Shown one piece after another: positions 16,723 to 25,363 of a stretch of 64,000 nt of DNA. The first letter of the stretch is position 1; each line of letters opens with the position of its first letter. A program made the translations under genes and the position numbers. The notes under the pieces were generated by a model, which did no database searches, had not been told where the DNA came from, and saw only the letters and a program-made list of their open reading frames with translations. This DNA is from Legionella quinlivanii. GTDB taxonomy: Bacteria > Pseudomonadota > Gammaproteobacteria > Legionellales > Legionellaceae. The stretch covers positions 62,001 through 126,000 of the forward strand of contig NZ_MVJN01000007.1 in the NCBI RefSeq assembly GCF_003265995.1, written 5' to 3'.

Positions 16723-19185
16723 TCAGGCAAACATTTTCTGTGCAGGGACAGGAAGCTGGTCCTCCTGTTTACACAGGGTTGCCTCTTTAAATACTGTCAC
16801 TTCCTGAATGAGTGGTTTACTTAATTGTTTGCTCAATTTCATCATCCACAACTTATATTGCTCCTCACAAAGATAAGGTTTTAAGCCAGTCAATACTTCT
16901 TTGGCAGCCTCCCTGTCCTGGTATTCGGATTGCTTCATATAGATAGAAAAATGATAAACGGCCATTCGTGATTCAGTATATTGCCTGGCAAAATCTTTGC
17001 GAACTTCAGACTGGATACAGCTATTTGCATTATCCAAATGCTCAAGACTGCGATGCAATGGCATACTTACAGATGCTTCTTCAATTAGCTGAAAATCTTT
17101 AAGTGATTGTTCATCCCATCGAAGCAGCCTGGCTTGTCTCTCTTTTAATTCGTTTTTCAGAACCGTCGTTAATGTGTGAGTGATGTAAAAATGCAGTTTA
17201 TCCAGTTGATAATTGTATATTTCCTCCAGTTGCTGTGAGGTGACAGAATCACTTCCCAGTAATTGTAAGAGCACACTCAGTGCTTTACTCACCGCATTAT
17301 TCTCGTTTTCATAATGAATATTCTCTCTTGCGAGCCTGGAAAGCGCGAGTTGTTCTTTGAGCGATTCCATTAGTAATTCCGCGGGCTGCTGTGTTCCTTT
17401 CATTTGTTTTTTCATAGTCAGCCAATCATCGACATCATAAAATTGGGTATGAACCAGACGCTGTTCGACTGCTTGAGTAAGGGCAGGGGAAATCTGCTGA
17501 ATACGTGAAATAATCCATTCGCATGAAATTTGCGAGACAGTCTTTCTGCGTTCGCTTCGAGTTTCATTAATGCTGTCCAGCAAGCGGGTTTCTGAATAGC
17601 CGCTATTTAAAACAAACCTTATAGCATCGGCCTCTGCCTCCCTGAAGGCATCAGGAATAATCGAGGGGTAATTATAAGGACTCAATATAGCCTCTTGCTC
17701 AGCAGGCTTATAAAATGCACTGACAGGCTGTACAGTATTGATAAATGCAATTTGCAGCAGTTTTATCATTTCAGCACCTATTTCATGTTCTTTCCATAGT
17801 CCGTCTGCGTTATTTTTGCGGTAATCAATAAAAAGCTGTTCGCATAAGGATTTAGCCACTAAATAGAGCAGAGGATTTTGAGGCGGTGTATGCGTTTTAT
17901 GATGCAAAGTGAAAATATCCTGAAGCATTTGCAGATGATTACAATGATTGAGAGCCTGGCCTGACAACATTGCTCGAGCCTGTCGACTTGCCTTCCCCTG
18001 AGAGTCAAGTGCTTCATAAAGTTTGTCTGCCATTTCATCTCTTATTACTCGACGCAGACTGTTTTCAGGAAAAATCTGAGAGTCCATTTTGCCCATATCA
18101 GCAATTAACTCTGCCAGTGGATCAGACAATTTAGCTCTGTTGTGTTGTGTAATCCCCTCCAGAATTTTGCGCTGATATATGCCGAGATGAATCGGTGCTT
18201 CAGTTTCCAGCGATTCAAATAAAGTATTTATTGCTCGAGGGGAAAGTGTGGCAGCTAAAAACTCTCTGCTTAGAGTTCCTGTGAGAAGACCATCTCCAGA
18301 GCCATAATGAAGCTGGTCATTGCTGCGCAATTCAAGATAAATGGTGTGAGGATTTAGCTGCGGATTTTCGGTTTTTAAGGCAAGACCATAGCGAGAAATT
18401 CCAGTGATGTTAAGCTTTCGGCGATATTTGTCATCTGAAAGACAAAGCAAAATCAGCAGCTCAAATCCTAAATTGAGATGGCTGGCAGCTTGCCTGAATC
18501 CTGTTACAAAATGGGAAAGCAAGGTGTTTGCCAGCAAATTGATTTCAATATATTCATTGGTGCTGGGATATTCAAACGCTTCCTGGCTTAATTTATAAAG
18601 TCTGGAGCAGGTTATTCGGGGGGAGACCTTACAAATTTTTTGCAGCATCAGATGATAGAGATTGCTTTCCAGTTCGTTTTTTATAGCGTCCAGTCGATTT
18701 AATATGACTTCAATATCAGTTGGTAATGTATCTGCTGATAATTGTTCAATGCGATTTTTCAGATCATCCAGAGCTGACTTGGGGTCGATAAAAAGAGCTT
18801 GCTCAAATTCATTGTCTTTAAGATCAACTAGGCATGGGGATTGGTGATAATCTTTTAACACCAGCCTGGTTTCAGAAATTTCGATGTCTTCCAGAAGTGC
18901 CTTTCTCAGAGAAGAGCCTTGAGGATAGTTGATCGGATAGAAAAAAGAGAGGAATCTCCAAAACCAGGTAAAATGAGGAGCCCAGGTCCAGCCTTGTCCG
19001 TGATTGTCGCTTATAAGCTGTTTTCGATATTCTTCAAATCGATTTTTTCTAATCGATAATGCCTCGTCTGAATCGAGTATCTCTAATAATTTACGTTTTA
19101 CTCCCTGATATTTTTGTGTTTTGTTCTGATGCAGTTTTTCTTTCCAAAGAAACAATTTTTTTTCATCGAGGCTGTACTGGCGCAT
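16723..19185 (-). CDS. 820-residue protein of unknown function, candidate effector
   Basis: I do not recognise this protein. It is soluble-looking apart from one aromatic-rich patch (FTWFWRFLSFFYPINYP, about residues 87-103), has no signal peptide, and is mostly helical with long charged stretches. The C-terminus EDQLPVPAQKMFA contains acidic and small hydrophobic residues such as Dot/Icm signals often have, but this is weak. The gene is divergent from the start of the Dot/Icm block. About 70-110 bp before its start, on its own strand, lies a tandem site resembling the PmrA operator followed 14 bp later by TACAAT. PmrA controls icm genes and many effectors in Legionella, so a translocated effector is a reasonable inference. 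Other possibilities are an apparatus accessory protein or an unrelated cytoplasmic protein. Confidence 0.75.
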   Translation of the reverse strand: MRQYSLDEKKLFLWKEKLHQNKTQKYQGVKRKLLEILDSDEALSIRKNRFEEYRKQLISDNHGQGWTWAPHFTWFWRFLSFFYPINYPQGSSLRKALLEDIEISETRLVLKDYHQSPCLVDLKDNEFEQALFIDPKSALDDLKNRIEQLSADTLPTDIEVILNRLDAIKNELESNLYHLMLQKICKVSPRITCSRLYKLSQEAFEYPSTNEYIEINLLANTLLSHFVTGFRQAASHLNLGFELLILLCLSDDKYRRKLNITGISRYGLALKTENPQLNPHTIYLELRSNDQLHYGSGDGLLTGTLSREFLAATLSPRAINTLFESLETEAPIHLGIYQRKILEGITQHNRAKLSDPLAELIADMGKMDSQIFPENSLRRVIRDEMADKLYEALDSQGKASRQARAMLSGQALNHCNHLQMLQDIFTLHHKTHTPPQNPLLYLVAKSLCEQLFIDYRKNNADGLWKEHEIGAEMIKLLQIAFINTVQPVSAFYKPAEQEAILSPYNYPSIIPDAFREAEADAIRFVLNSGYSETRLLDSINETRSERRKTVSQISCEWIISRIQQISPALTQAVEQRLVHTQFYDVDDWLTMKKQMKGTQQPAELLMESLKEQLALSRLARENIHYENENNAVSKALSVLLQLLGSDSVTSQQLEEIYNYQLDKLHFYITHTLTTVLKNELKERQARLLRWDEQSLKDFQLIEEASVSMPLHRSLEHLDNANSCIQSEVRKDFARQYTESRMAVYHFSIYMKQSEYQDREAAKEVLTGLKPYLCEEQYKLWMMKLSKQLSKPLIQEVTVFKEATLCKQEDQLPVPAQKMFA

Positions 19186-19254
19186 GATAATCTTCTTAAG
19201 ATTAAATATTATTCAATTATCATAACTTGATTTAAAAAATTGTACTGTTAAGTT

Positions 19255-19294
19255 ATTGTAAGGCTTTGCATCATTGTGTTAACTTAAATTTAAG
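19255..19294 (-). promoter_or_regulatory. PmrA-like tandem site and -10 of the 820-residue gene
   Basis: On the minus strand two half sites, CTTAAATTT (19286-19294) and GTTAACACA (19275-19283), are 11 bp apart, which is the spacing of the Legionella PmrA element I recall (cTTAATatT, N2, cTTAATatT). The first half matches 7 of 9 positions, the second 5 of 9. Fourteen bp later comes TACAAT (19255-19260) as a -10. The core CTTAAATTTAAG is also palindromic. Confidence 0.5.
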
Positions 19295-19418
19295 GCTATA
19301 TAAATAATATGTACTTGATCTGGATACCGCGAACAAGCCGCGTTACAGAGCGAGTTAAAATGAAGATAAGGAGATTACAGAGCTGAAAAAAAATTAAAAA
19401 AATTGAATATTAATGTTT

Positions 19419-19438
19419 CTTAAGAAAACCTTAATCTT
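19419..19438 (+). promoter_or_regulatory. PmrA-like tandem site before the 63-residue gene and icmTS
   Basis: CTTAAGAAA (19419-19427) and CTTAATCTT (19430-19438) are spaced by 11 bp; the second half matches the recalled PmrA consensus at 8 of 9 positions. TATAGG at 19455-19460 is a possible -10. The first downstream gene starts at 19480, then icmT and icmS follow. Confidence 0.6.
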
Positions 19439-19479
19439 CAATTGATATTATTGGTATAGGTTTAGTGCGGGAGTTTTTT

Positions 19480-19671
19480 ATGGCCATTGACGAAAAATCA
19501 AATAGTACAGCAGCAATATTGAAAAAGCTGGGAGTAGGCAATAACACTCTTTCAGCATCAATTCAGCCTGTTTCGACCAAGGCACAAGGTCTTGCACAAT
19601 CTGAAGCTGATATACTAAAAGATATTCTGACAAGAAAAGAAGGACCTCAGAATACTCCGGGCTGGAGCTGA
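19480..19671 (+). CDS. Small protein of 63 residues ahead of icmT
   Basis: A short frame (MAIDEKSNSTAAILKKLG at its start, GPQNTPGWS at its end) with ATG preceded by GGGAG. It is hydrophilic, Ser/Ala/Lys-rich, and has no membrane segment. I recognise no family. The evidence that it is real is its position 40 bp behind a good PmrA-like site and its strong ribosome binding site. It might be a small effector, a leader peptide for icmTS, or a relic of a FIR-type chaperone. Its composition (STKAQGLAQSEADILKDIL helix) loosely recalls the small partner proteins of IcmQ, but no alignment supports this. Confidence 0.5.
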   Translation: MAIDEKSNSTAAILKKLGVGNNTLSASIQPVSTKAQGLAQSEADILKDILTRKEGPQNTPGWS

Positions 19672-19758
19672 TATTCGGTTTCTTTTTTAAACTCACTGTT
19701 AAAACCAGACTGTTTTTGCACATCTACAGTTTCATTCTCAAAATTCTCACTTCAATAG

Positions 19759-19786
19759 TTGACAATAAATCTCGCGCAATTAAATA
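19759..19786 (+). promoter_or_regulatory. Possible icmT promoter
   Basis: A perfect TTGACA (19759-19764) is followed after 16 bp by TAAATA (19781-19786), with more TATA-rich sequence after it. It lies about 45-70 bp before the icmT start, so icmTS may have its own promoter in addition to read-through. Confidence 0.45.
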
Positions 19787-19829
19787 TGTTATATATAATT
19801 GATCATAATTAACGATTCCGGGGTTTGTG

Positions 19830-20090
19830 ATGGCTGGTACATTTTCCGAGAGTACCCACTGGAGGGATTCGGCCAGGAGTGCTCGCTTTTTTATGGTGGA
19901 TGCGCGAGCTGCGTTTCCCATATTTCTCTTTCTTATGCACATACGAATATGGACAGGCGTGCTGGTCCTCGTCTCTGCTTTCTTTTTCGGCATCATTGAA
20001 CACTATGGGTTCACCGTGCCCGTTTTTTTACGCTGGCTCAGGAGTTTTCTGGCTGGGCGAGTCCGATCCTCTCAACCCTGGTGGCGCTAA
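19830..20090 (+). CDS. icmT: Dot/Icm protein IcmT
   Basis: An 86-residue inner-membrane protein, the same length as L. pneumophila IcmT. Strongly conserved segments are ESTHWRDSARSARFF, DARAAFP and YGFTVPVF with the closing LRSFLAGR. Two hydrophobic stretches cover about residues 29-60. ATG 19830 gives the correct length; a GTG one codon earlier is possible. IcmT is required for the Dot/Icm system and has been linked to pore formation at host egress. Its stop codon overlaps the icmS start by one base. Confidence 0.95.
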   Translation: MAGTFSESTHWRDSARSARFFMVDARAAFPIFLFLMHIRIWTGVLVLVSAFFFGIIEHYGFTVPVFLRWLRSFLAGRVRSSQPWWR

Positions 20091-20434
20091 TGGAAGTAGA
20101 TATAAAAAAAAGTATGGCCTTAATTGCGGCGAGCATGAATGCCAAGTTTTACTTGAATGATCGTTTTGTAAGTTTTGACGAAGTGTTTTCCGATACCGGT
20201 CTTCTTCCAGCTATTGCCAGAAGAGCAGATCAGCTATGTTCTCTCTGTCTGGGTTACGGCTTGGGTGCAACTTTTGATGAAGCAGAAGGGTCTTTGTTAG
20301 GAATTCGCGTGGTTTTTGATGAAGTGACTCCTAACGCTCTGCGTTTATTATGTATGACTGATGTCATTAACGAGCTCATTCAGGGAGGACCCAGTCGTGA
20401 TTATACTCCTTTGGACGAACTGATGTATGATTAA
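20090..20434 (+). CDS. icmS: Dot/Icm type IV adaptor IcmS
   Basis: A 114-residue acidic cytoplasmic protein, the same length as in L. pneumophila and very close in sequence (SMNAKFYLNDRFVSFDEVF, LCSLCLGYGLGATFDEAEG, SRDYTPLDELMYD). IcmS forms a complex with IcmW that binds the C-terminus of DotL and presents a class of effectors to the coupling complex. The start ATG overlaps the icmT stop, so the pair is translationally coupled. An upstream in-frame ATG three codons earlier lies inside icmT and is less likely. Confidence 0.96.
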   Translation: MEVDIKKSMALIAASMNAKFYLNDRFVSFDEVFSDTGLLPAIARRADQLCSLCLGYGLGATFDEAEGSLLGIRVVFDEVTPNALRLLCMTDVINELIQGGPSRDYTPLDELMYD

Positions 20435-20565
20435 TCATTTTTATTTAATATAAACTCTTGATTAGTTGGGCACTTCAGGTTTAAATGAATAAGAAAGCAT
20501 GTTGTTTGGCTAAATTTCAGGATGTGCTATTTGTTTACTTCCTGTTATAAAAAATAATAGTAAGC

Positions 20566-20604
20566 CTTAAGTTTAGCTTAAGGATAAACTGCTAAACTTA
20601 TAGT
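20566..20604 (+). promoter_or_regulatory. PmrA-like tandem site and -10 of the FIR gene
   Basis: CTTAAGTTT (20566-20574) and CTTAAGGAT (20577-20585) are 11 bp apart. TATAGT (20599-20604) follows after 13 bp and the coding start is at 20633. The two CTTAAG words also form an inverted repeat CCTTAAG/CTTAAGG with a 5-nt loop. Confidence 0.55.
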
Positions 20605-20632
20605 TGTAATTGACCGAGTTGGGGTGTAAGGA

Positions 20633-21007
20633 ATGGCAGAAGAATTAAAATCCGATAGTACTCAAATAATGCAAAGCTCATTAAGGCCTGGCTCGTCTCC
20701 AAGAAGTGAAAAGCCTGTCTCTGATGTAGCAAATTATTCGTCCCCATTGGCGCAAGCACAAGTTAGTCAGGCCAGTAAGGTATTAACAGCTGAGGAAGCG
20801 TACAAAGAGTTTCAGAAAAATTTTTCCACCCTGAAACGATTGAATAGCTTTAAGCCTGATTCAGCCAATGCAAGAGGTGTGGAAGTATTGGGCAAGTGTG
20901 ACAATGATTTCAAGGCTGCACTTTCTACTCATAAACTAGTTAAGTCCATTGAAACAGAGGTTGTTAAGGAAGAAGTTGAAACCCGACGAGATTACGGATT
21001 GTTCTAG
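20633..21007 (+). CDS. FIR protein: IcmR-position chaperone of IcmQ
   Basis: A 124-residue hydrophilic protein in the exact place of icmR, between icmS and icmQ. It does not resemble L. pneumophila IcmR in sequence that I can see. Legionella species are known to carry unrelated-looking FIR genes (functional homologues of icmR) at this locus, each paired with its own IcmQ. The first 50 residues are Ser/Pro/Gln-rich and likely disordered; residues 50-124 are helical (LTAEEAYKEFQKNFSTLKRL, then HKLVKSIETEVVKEEVETRR), which would suit the four-helix interaction with the IcmQ N-terminus. Starts at ATG after TAAGGA. A PmrA-like site lies upstream. Confidence 0.8.
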   Translation: MAEELKSDSTQIMQSSLRPGSSPRSEKPVSDVANYSSPLAQAQVSQASKVLTAEEAYKEFQKNFSTLKRLNSFKPDSANARGVEVLGKCDNDFKAALSTHKLVKSIETEVVKEEVETRRDYGLF

Positions 21008-21073
21008 TTTAAGGGTAGTGCTTTAAAAGTTATTGTCCTTAAAAACTTTAAAAACAAGCCCTAATAATTTATC

Positions 21074-21101
21074 TTGATACTCTGCATAGATTACATAATA
21101 C
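21074..21101 (+). promoter_or_regulatory. Possible icmQ promoter
   Basis: TTGATA (21074-21079) and TAATAC (21096-21101) are spaced by 16 bp in the 169-bp gap between the FIR gene and icmQ. A GAGCT/AGCTC hairpin follows in the leader around 21130-21145. I see no PmrA-like tandem here. Confidence 0.3.
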
Positions 21102-21176
21102 TGTTATACTCCACTTATCCCTGAATGATAGAGCTATCAAGCTCTTTCATTTTAATTTTCAAGAATTTTCTCACGC

Positions 21177-21764
21177 ATGAAAGACAGTGTAGACGATCAA
21201 CAATCTGCAGATATTTTAAAGGCTCTTGATGAGGCTATTGAAACAGGCCCTTGGGAAGAGTCTAATTTTTTGCGTGTTATCGGAAAAAATCTGCGTGAGA
21301 TTAGAGACAGTTATAATCGCTCACTGGAGAATGGAAAACCTAAAAATAATTCCAATGCTACCTTACTTAATCGGGTGGCCTTGCGCAGTGGACAGCAGGA
21401 AGTTTTCATAGCGCTTTATTCTTCAGAGGGAAATAGCATGCAAAGCTGGGAGAGGATTCTCGCCAATTTGCCTCGTCAGGTTATTTCGCGTCCCATTTAT
21501 GCCGATGAAGAGAATGTAAAATTTATAATTAAATCGAAAGAAAATAAAATGAATGAGTCTTACATCAGCATTTTCATCAATCAAAGTGATATTTTGCCGC
21601 TATCTTCCGACAAAATTCCGCAAGATAAATTTGGCAAGCCTTTATTAACCTTAAAGGATCGTTCAATTAACCTTGAAAATATTAATCGATTTGTTCATTA
21701 TTCGGGCACTTATAAGTATGTAAAAGGCCGCTTGATAAAAAACCAACCCAATGATAGTCAATAA
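21177..21764 (+). CDS. icmQ: Dot/Icm protein IcmQ
   Basis: A 195-residue protein, close to the 191 of L. pneumophila. The N-terminal helical part (ILKALDEAIETGPWEESNFLRVIGKNLREIRD) is the segment that binds IcmR or its FIR counterpart; a variable linker (NGKPKNNSNA) follows; the C-terminal domain (QEVFIALYSSEGNSMQSWERILANLPRQVISRPIY) has the ADP-ribosyltransferase-like fold reported to bind NAD. IcmQ can insert into membranes and is held soluble by its partner. It is essential for translocation. Confidence 0.95.
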   Translation: MKDSVDDQQSADILKALDEAIETGPWEESNFLRVIGKNLREIRDSYNRSLENGKPKNNSNATLLNRVALRSGQQEVFIALYSSEGNSMQSWERILANLPRQVISRPIYADEENVKFIIKSKENKMNESYISIFINQSDILPLSSDKIPQDKFGKPLLTLKDRSINLENINRFVHYSGTYKYVKGRLIKNQPNDSQ

Positions 21765-21881
21765 TTTTACCGCCCTTTTTGTTTTTCCTGGCTTTATTTA
21801 AAAAATAAATGAACTAATCTCGCAAAATCATCAGGGGCAGGTATATACTTGCTGTTATGTAATTCTCTTTGATTTGATGGG

Positions 21882-23018
21882 ATGGCTCAACAATCACAAC
21901 AGCAGGGCGGTGGCGGCGATAATTCAATGGCCCCCGTATGGATTATGGTTCTGGTGTTCCTGATCGGCTGGGTTATCTGGTATGCCGGGCATCAGTATAT
22001 AGTTGCCTTTGTTTTTAAAATCAATGTATTGCAGGCAAAGCTGGTAAGTCTTTTTATAAGCAGTTCCAAGTTAGAGAACGATGTTTATCTAATGCAGACC
22101 ATTGATCCTGCTACGATCAGTTGGACCCAGTTTCTTGACCTGACTCGTACAGTAGGTGATTACGTTCGTTATCCTGTCATAGTGATCCTGGTCGGATTAG
22201 CCTTTTATCTTTATCAGTCTAATGTCGTCTTAAAATTTAAGCGTGCGCATGATATGAAAAGCTTAAGAGCACAGGAGCAATACAATTGGCCCGCTATCAT
22301 GCCTGTCGTCAAGGAAGATCTGGTGAGTCAGGATATTAATAAGGGCCCCTGGGCAATGGCGATGACGCCGCTTGAATTTGCTCGCAAATATCATCTGTTA
22401 CGAAAAGATGATGCCATTCTTGATAATCCGCTGCCGGGTATGGAAATGACTGCCGGTATTCGGCGGGGAGATGCCAAGCGTGTGTTTACTTTGCAACTGG
22501 GACCTTACTGGGATAGCTTCGAGCGATGTCCGCCTCATGCCAGGGCTTTGGCGGCAATATTTATGGCGCGGATGAACAGAGACAGAGGCTCTGCTAATCT
22601 GATCATGGAAACAATCGACAAAACGTTCAGTGAAGGCAAACCGGATTATTCGGTGGCCTTACCGATTATCAAGAAATACCAGAATGCAGAGAATGTTCAG
22701 GAAATTCTGGTACAGCATGCCTATTTGCTGACAGTAATGGCTTCCTTATTGCAGGCGTCGAGAGATGATGGTGTGGTGGCCAGCTCAGAATTTCTCTGGT
22801 TAAAACCCACAGACAGACGATTATGGTATATGCTTAATTGTGTAGGCAGGCAAACCCCCTTTGCGGAAGTTGCAGGGCCGTTTGCCCACTGGAAAGCAGA
22901 AAGAGCCATGAAAAGACGTTCGCTGGTGCCGATGATCGATGAAGCTATTAAAGCCCTGGAAGCGGCTATTAAAGAAGTGAAATTATCCCCACGCGAAGCT
23001 CAGGAGTTGCAGCCATGA
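21882..23018 (+). CDS. icmP: Dot/Icm coupling complex protein DotM (IcmP)
   Basis: A 378-residue inner-membrane protein (376 in L. pneumophila). A Gln/Gly-rich start is followed by membrane segments near residues 17-36 and 85-105, then a large cytoplasmic domain beginning DMKSLRAQEQYNWPAIMPVV. DotM joins DotL and DotN in the type IV coupling complex, and its cytoplasmic domain binds effectors with acidic Glu-rich signals. TATACT at 21844-21849 is a likely -10. Its last codons overlap the icmO start by 4 bp. Confidence 0.96.
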   Translation: MAQQSQQQGGGGDNSMAPVWIMVLVFLIGWVIWYAGHQYIVAFVFKINVLQAKLVSLFISSSKLENDVYLMQTIDPATISWTQFLDLTRTVGDYVRYPVIVILVGLAFYLYQSNVVLKFKRAHDMKSLRAQEQYNWPAIMPVVKEDLVSQDINKGPWAMAMTPLEFARKYHLLRKDDAILDNPLPGMEMTAGIRRGDAKRVFTLQLGPYWDSFERCPPHARALAAIFMARMNRDRGSANLIMETIDKTFSEGKPDYSVALPIIKKYQNAENVQEILVQHAYLLTVMASLLQASRDDGVVASSEFLWLKPTDRRLWYMLNCVGRQTPFAEVAGPFAHWKAERAMKRRSLVPMIDEAIKALEAAIKEVKLSPREAQELQP

Positions 23019-25363
23019 TGCGCGGTATTGATTCACGTCATGAAATAGATCCAAGCCAGTTACTTAGAGATACTCGAACGGTTGGTCAGCGTTTGGCGGA
23101 TTTCTTTTCCGACCCCACCAATGTATCGATTATTCTGGTTTCACTGGCTGGTATCGCTTATTATGTTTCTGAAATAGCGACCTTGCTATTAATCCTGGGG
23201 TTTTTCTTTTTTATATATACTTATACCCGCAAACAGGTGTTACCCTTTCGCTTACCCAAAATAGCCCGTGTAAAAGATTATAATGATTTGAAGCCCGGTA
23301 TCAAAACACCCTATACCGCACGCGGTATCGCGTTTTTTGGAAATGACCGCAAAAGCAATGAAGAGTTATGGTTTGCCAATGAGGATTTAAGAACTCATGC
23401 CTTAATTTTCGGCTCTACCGGTAGTGGTAAAACAGAAGCGCTGGTTTCGCTGGCATTTAATGCCCTGGTGCAGGGAAGCGGCTTCATTTATGTTGATGGG
23501 AAAGGGGATAACTCCCTCTATGCAAAAGTTTTCTCAATGGTCAGAAGCATGGGGCGAGAAGATGACTTACTGCTCATTAACTTCATGACTGGCGCCCGCG
23601 ATATTGTGGGTCCCCAGGAAAAACGTCTCTCCAATACACTAAACCCTTTTTGCCAGGGTTCTTCCAGTATGCTGACCCAGTTGGTAGTTAGTCTGATGGG
23701 ATCCTCAGGACAATCCTCGGACGGTGATATGTGGAAGGGAAGGGCTATCAGCTTCGTGGAAGCATTAATGAAGCTGCTTGTGTATATGCGCGATGATGGT
23801 GCTATTTTGCTGGATGCCAACTCCATTCGTAACTATTTCGACTTAACCCGTTTGGAAGCAATTGTTATTGATAAAGTATTTCCGCGGGATGAGCAGGAAA
23901 GTATAAATATAGAATCAGTTCCCAAGCTTGTGACTGACCCTTTAAGAAACTATGTGTTTAACCTTCCTGGATATAATAAAGAGAAGAAGGGCAAACAGGT
24001 TTCACAGGTCCTGGAACAGCACGGGTTTATTACTATGCAGTTGGTGCGGGTATTTTCATCCCTGGCTGATACCTATGGGCACATTATCAGAACCAACCTG
24101 GCCGAGGTGGATTTCAAAGACGTAGTGCTTAACCGCCGCATTCTGGTTGTCTTATTACCTGCCCTTGAGAAATCTCCGGATGAGTTATCCAATCTGGGAA
24201 AAGTTATTGTATCTTCACTAAAAGCAATGATGGCAGCGGGCTTGGGTGAAGAGGTTGAGGGTGATTATCGGGATGTGATCGAGCGAAAGCCTACAAATTC
24301 ACCTACACCCTATATGTGTATTCTGGACGAGTATGGTTATTATGCCGTTCAAGGTTTTGCGGTAGTGCCTGCACAGGCCAGGTCTTTAGGATTCTCTGCT
24401 ATTTTTGCTGGTCAGGATTTACCAGCGTTCCAAAAAGCATCCAAGGAGGAAGCTGCGTCAATCGGTGCGAATACCAACATAAAAATCTGTATGAAGCTGG
24501 AAGACCCCATCGAAACCTGGGATTTCTTTACCAAAACCGCAGGTGAGGCCTATGTAACCAAGGTTGATTCTTTCCAGACGAAAGACAGCAGTATGACGAA
24601 CAGCTATCTTGATACTAAAAGTTCTTCTTTTGAAAAAAGAGCGCGGATTGACCTGCTGGATTTAAAGGAACAAACAGAAGGCGAGGCGCACATTTTCTTC
24701 AAGTCAAAAATTGTCCGTGCGCGTATGTTTTACGCCAATCCCAAACCGGTTAAACAATTAAAGCTCAATCAGTTCCTGAAGGTTGAAGCTCCACCGGATG
24801 AGTATCTGGCAAAACTGCAAAAACAACTGTCGGGTTTCCAGAAGGTTCTCGAAAGCGGTGATCTTAGTATCGATAAAGTTACTGAGAGCGAAGAGATAAG
24901 CCTCATTACCAAGGTGTTGCGTGAATCGACAGTGGTTGAACCCATCGAACGCGGCGTGGCTGCTTTGCTGGCTTACCACGGCCATAACGAGCCAGAACCG
25001 GTTGAAGAAATTATCGAAGAGGAAGAAGAGGGCGTTCTTACTATCTTCAGCAAACTGCGAACGTCTCATACTACCCTTCCCTTACTGGTTAAAGACACTG
25101 AGCAGTTTTCCATGCCTATTCTCGCAATTAACGAAACCAGAAATTATCTGGCCTCGATTGAAAGGAATAGTGGGGCCAAGGATAAATATTCAGGTTCTGT
25201 TGCCAATGAATTGATAAAAGACTTCCAGATGGCGACCACCTATCCGCCACAGGAGAGGGACGCTATTGAATCTTATGAGTTAACGGAAATTGTAAGAACC
25301 CTGACTGGAAGGATTGTCGAAGAGCGGCATAAGGCTAATGAGAAAGCTTCAGAAGAAACCTGA
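23015..25363 (+). CDS. icmO: Dot/Icm coupling ATPase DotL (IcmO)
   Basis: A 782-residue VirD4-type coupling protein (783 in L. pneumophila). Two membrane segments lie within residues 35-72. Walker A is FGSTGSGKTEALV (residues 132-144), and the Walker B region is PYMCILDEYGYYAVQ near residue 435, followed by FAGQDLPAFQKASKEE. The C-terminal tail after about residue 590, with LRESTVVEPIERGVAALLAYHG and many Glu, is the platform that binds IcmSW, DotN and LvgA. It recognises effectors and feeds them to the channel. The ATG may be at 23015 or 23018. Confidence 0.97.
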   Translation: MMRGIDSRHEIDPSQLLRDTRTVGQRLADFFSDPTNVSIILVSLAGIAYYVSEIATLLLILGFFFFIYTYTRKQVLPFRLPKIARVKDYNDLKPGIKTPYTARGIAFFGNDRKSNEELWFANEDLRTHALIFGSTGSGKTEALVSLAFNALVQGSGFIYVDGKGDNSLYAKVFSMVRSMGREDDLLLINFMTGARDIVGPQEKRLSNTLNPFCQGSSSMLTQLVVSLMGSSGQSSDGDMWKGRAISFVEALMKLLVYMRDDGAILLDANSIRNYFDLTRLEAIVIDKVFPRDEQESINIESVPKLVTDPLRNYVFNLPGYNKEKKGKQVSQVLEQHGFITMQLVRVFSSLADTYGHIIRTNLAEVDFKDVVLNRRILVVLLPALEKSPDELSNLGKVIVSSLKAMMAAGLGEEVEGDYRDVIERKPTNSPTPYMCILDEYGYYAVQGFAVVPAQARSLGFSAIFAGQDLPAFQKASKEEAASIGANTNIKICMKLEDPIETWDFFTKTAGEAYVTKVDSFQTKDSSMTNSYLDTKSSSFEKRARIDLLDLKEQTEGEAHIFFKSKIVRARMFYANPKPVKQLKLNQFLKVEAPPDEYLAKLQKQLSGFQKVLESGDLSIDKVTESEEISLITKVLRESTVVEPIERGVAALLAYHGHNEPEPVEEIIEEEEEGVLTIFSKLRTSHTTLPLLVKDTEQFSMPILAINETRNYLASIERNSGAKDKYSGSVANELIKDFQMATTYPPQERDAIESYELTEIVRTLTGRIVEERHKANEKASEET

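Noticed and set aside
19321-19350. A possible repeat or structured RNA around the CCGCG-AACAAG-CCGCG stretch
   Set aside because: The pairing is short and I see no second copy in the window.
21008-21176. A PmrA-like tandem before icmQ
   Set aside because: Several TTTAAA words occur, but none are 11 bp apart in the right arrangement.
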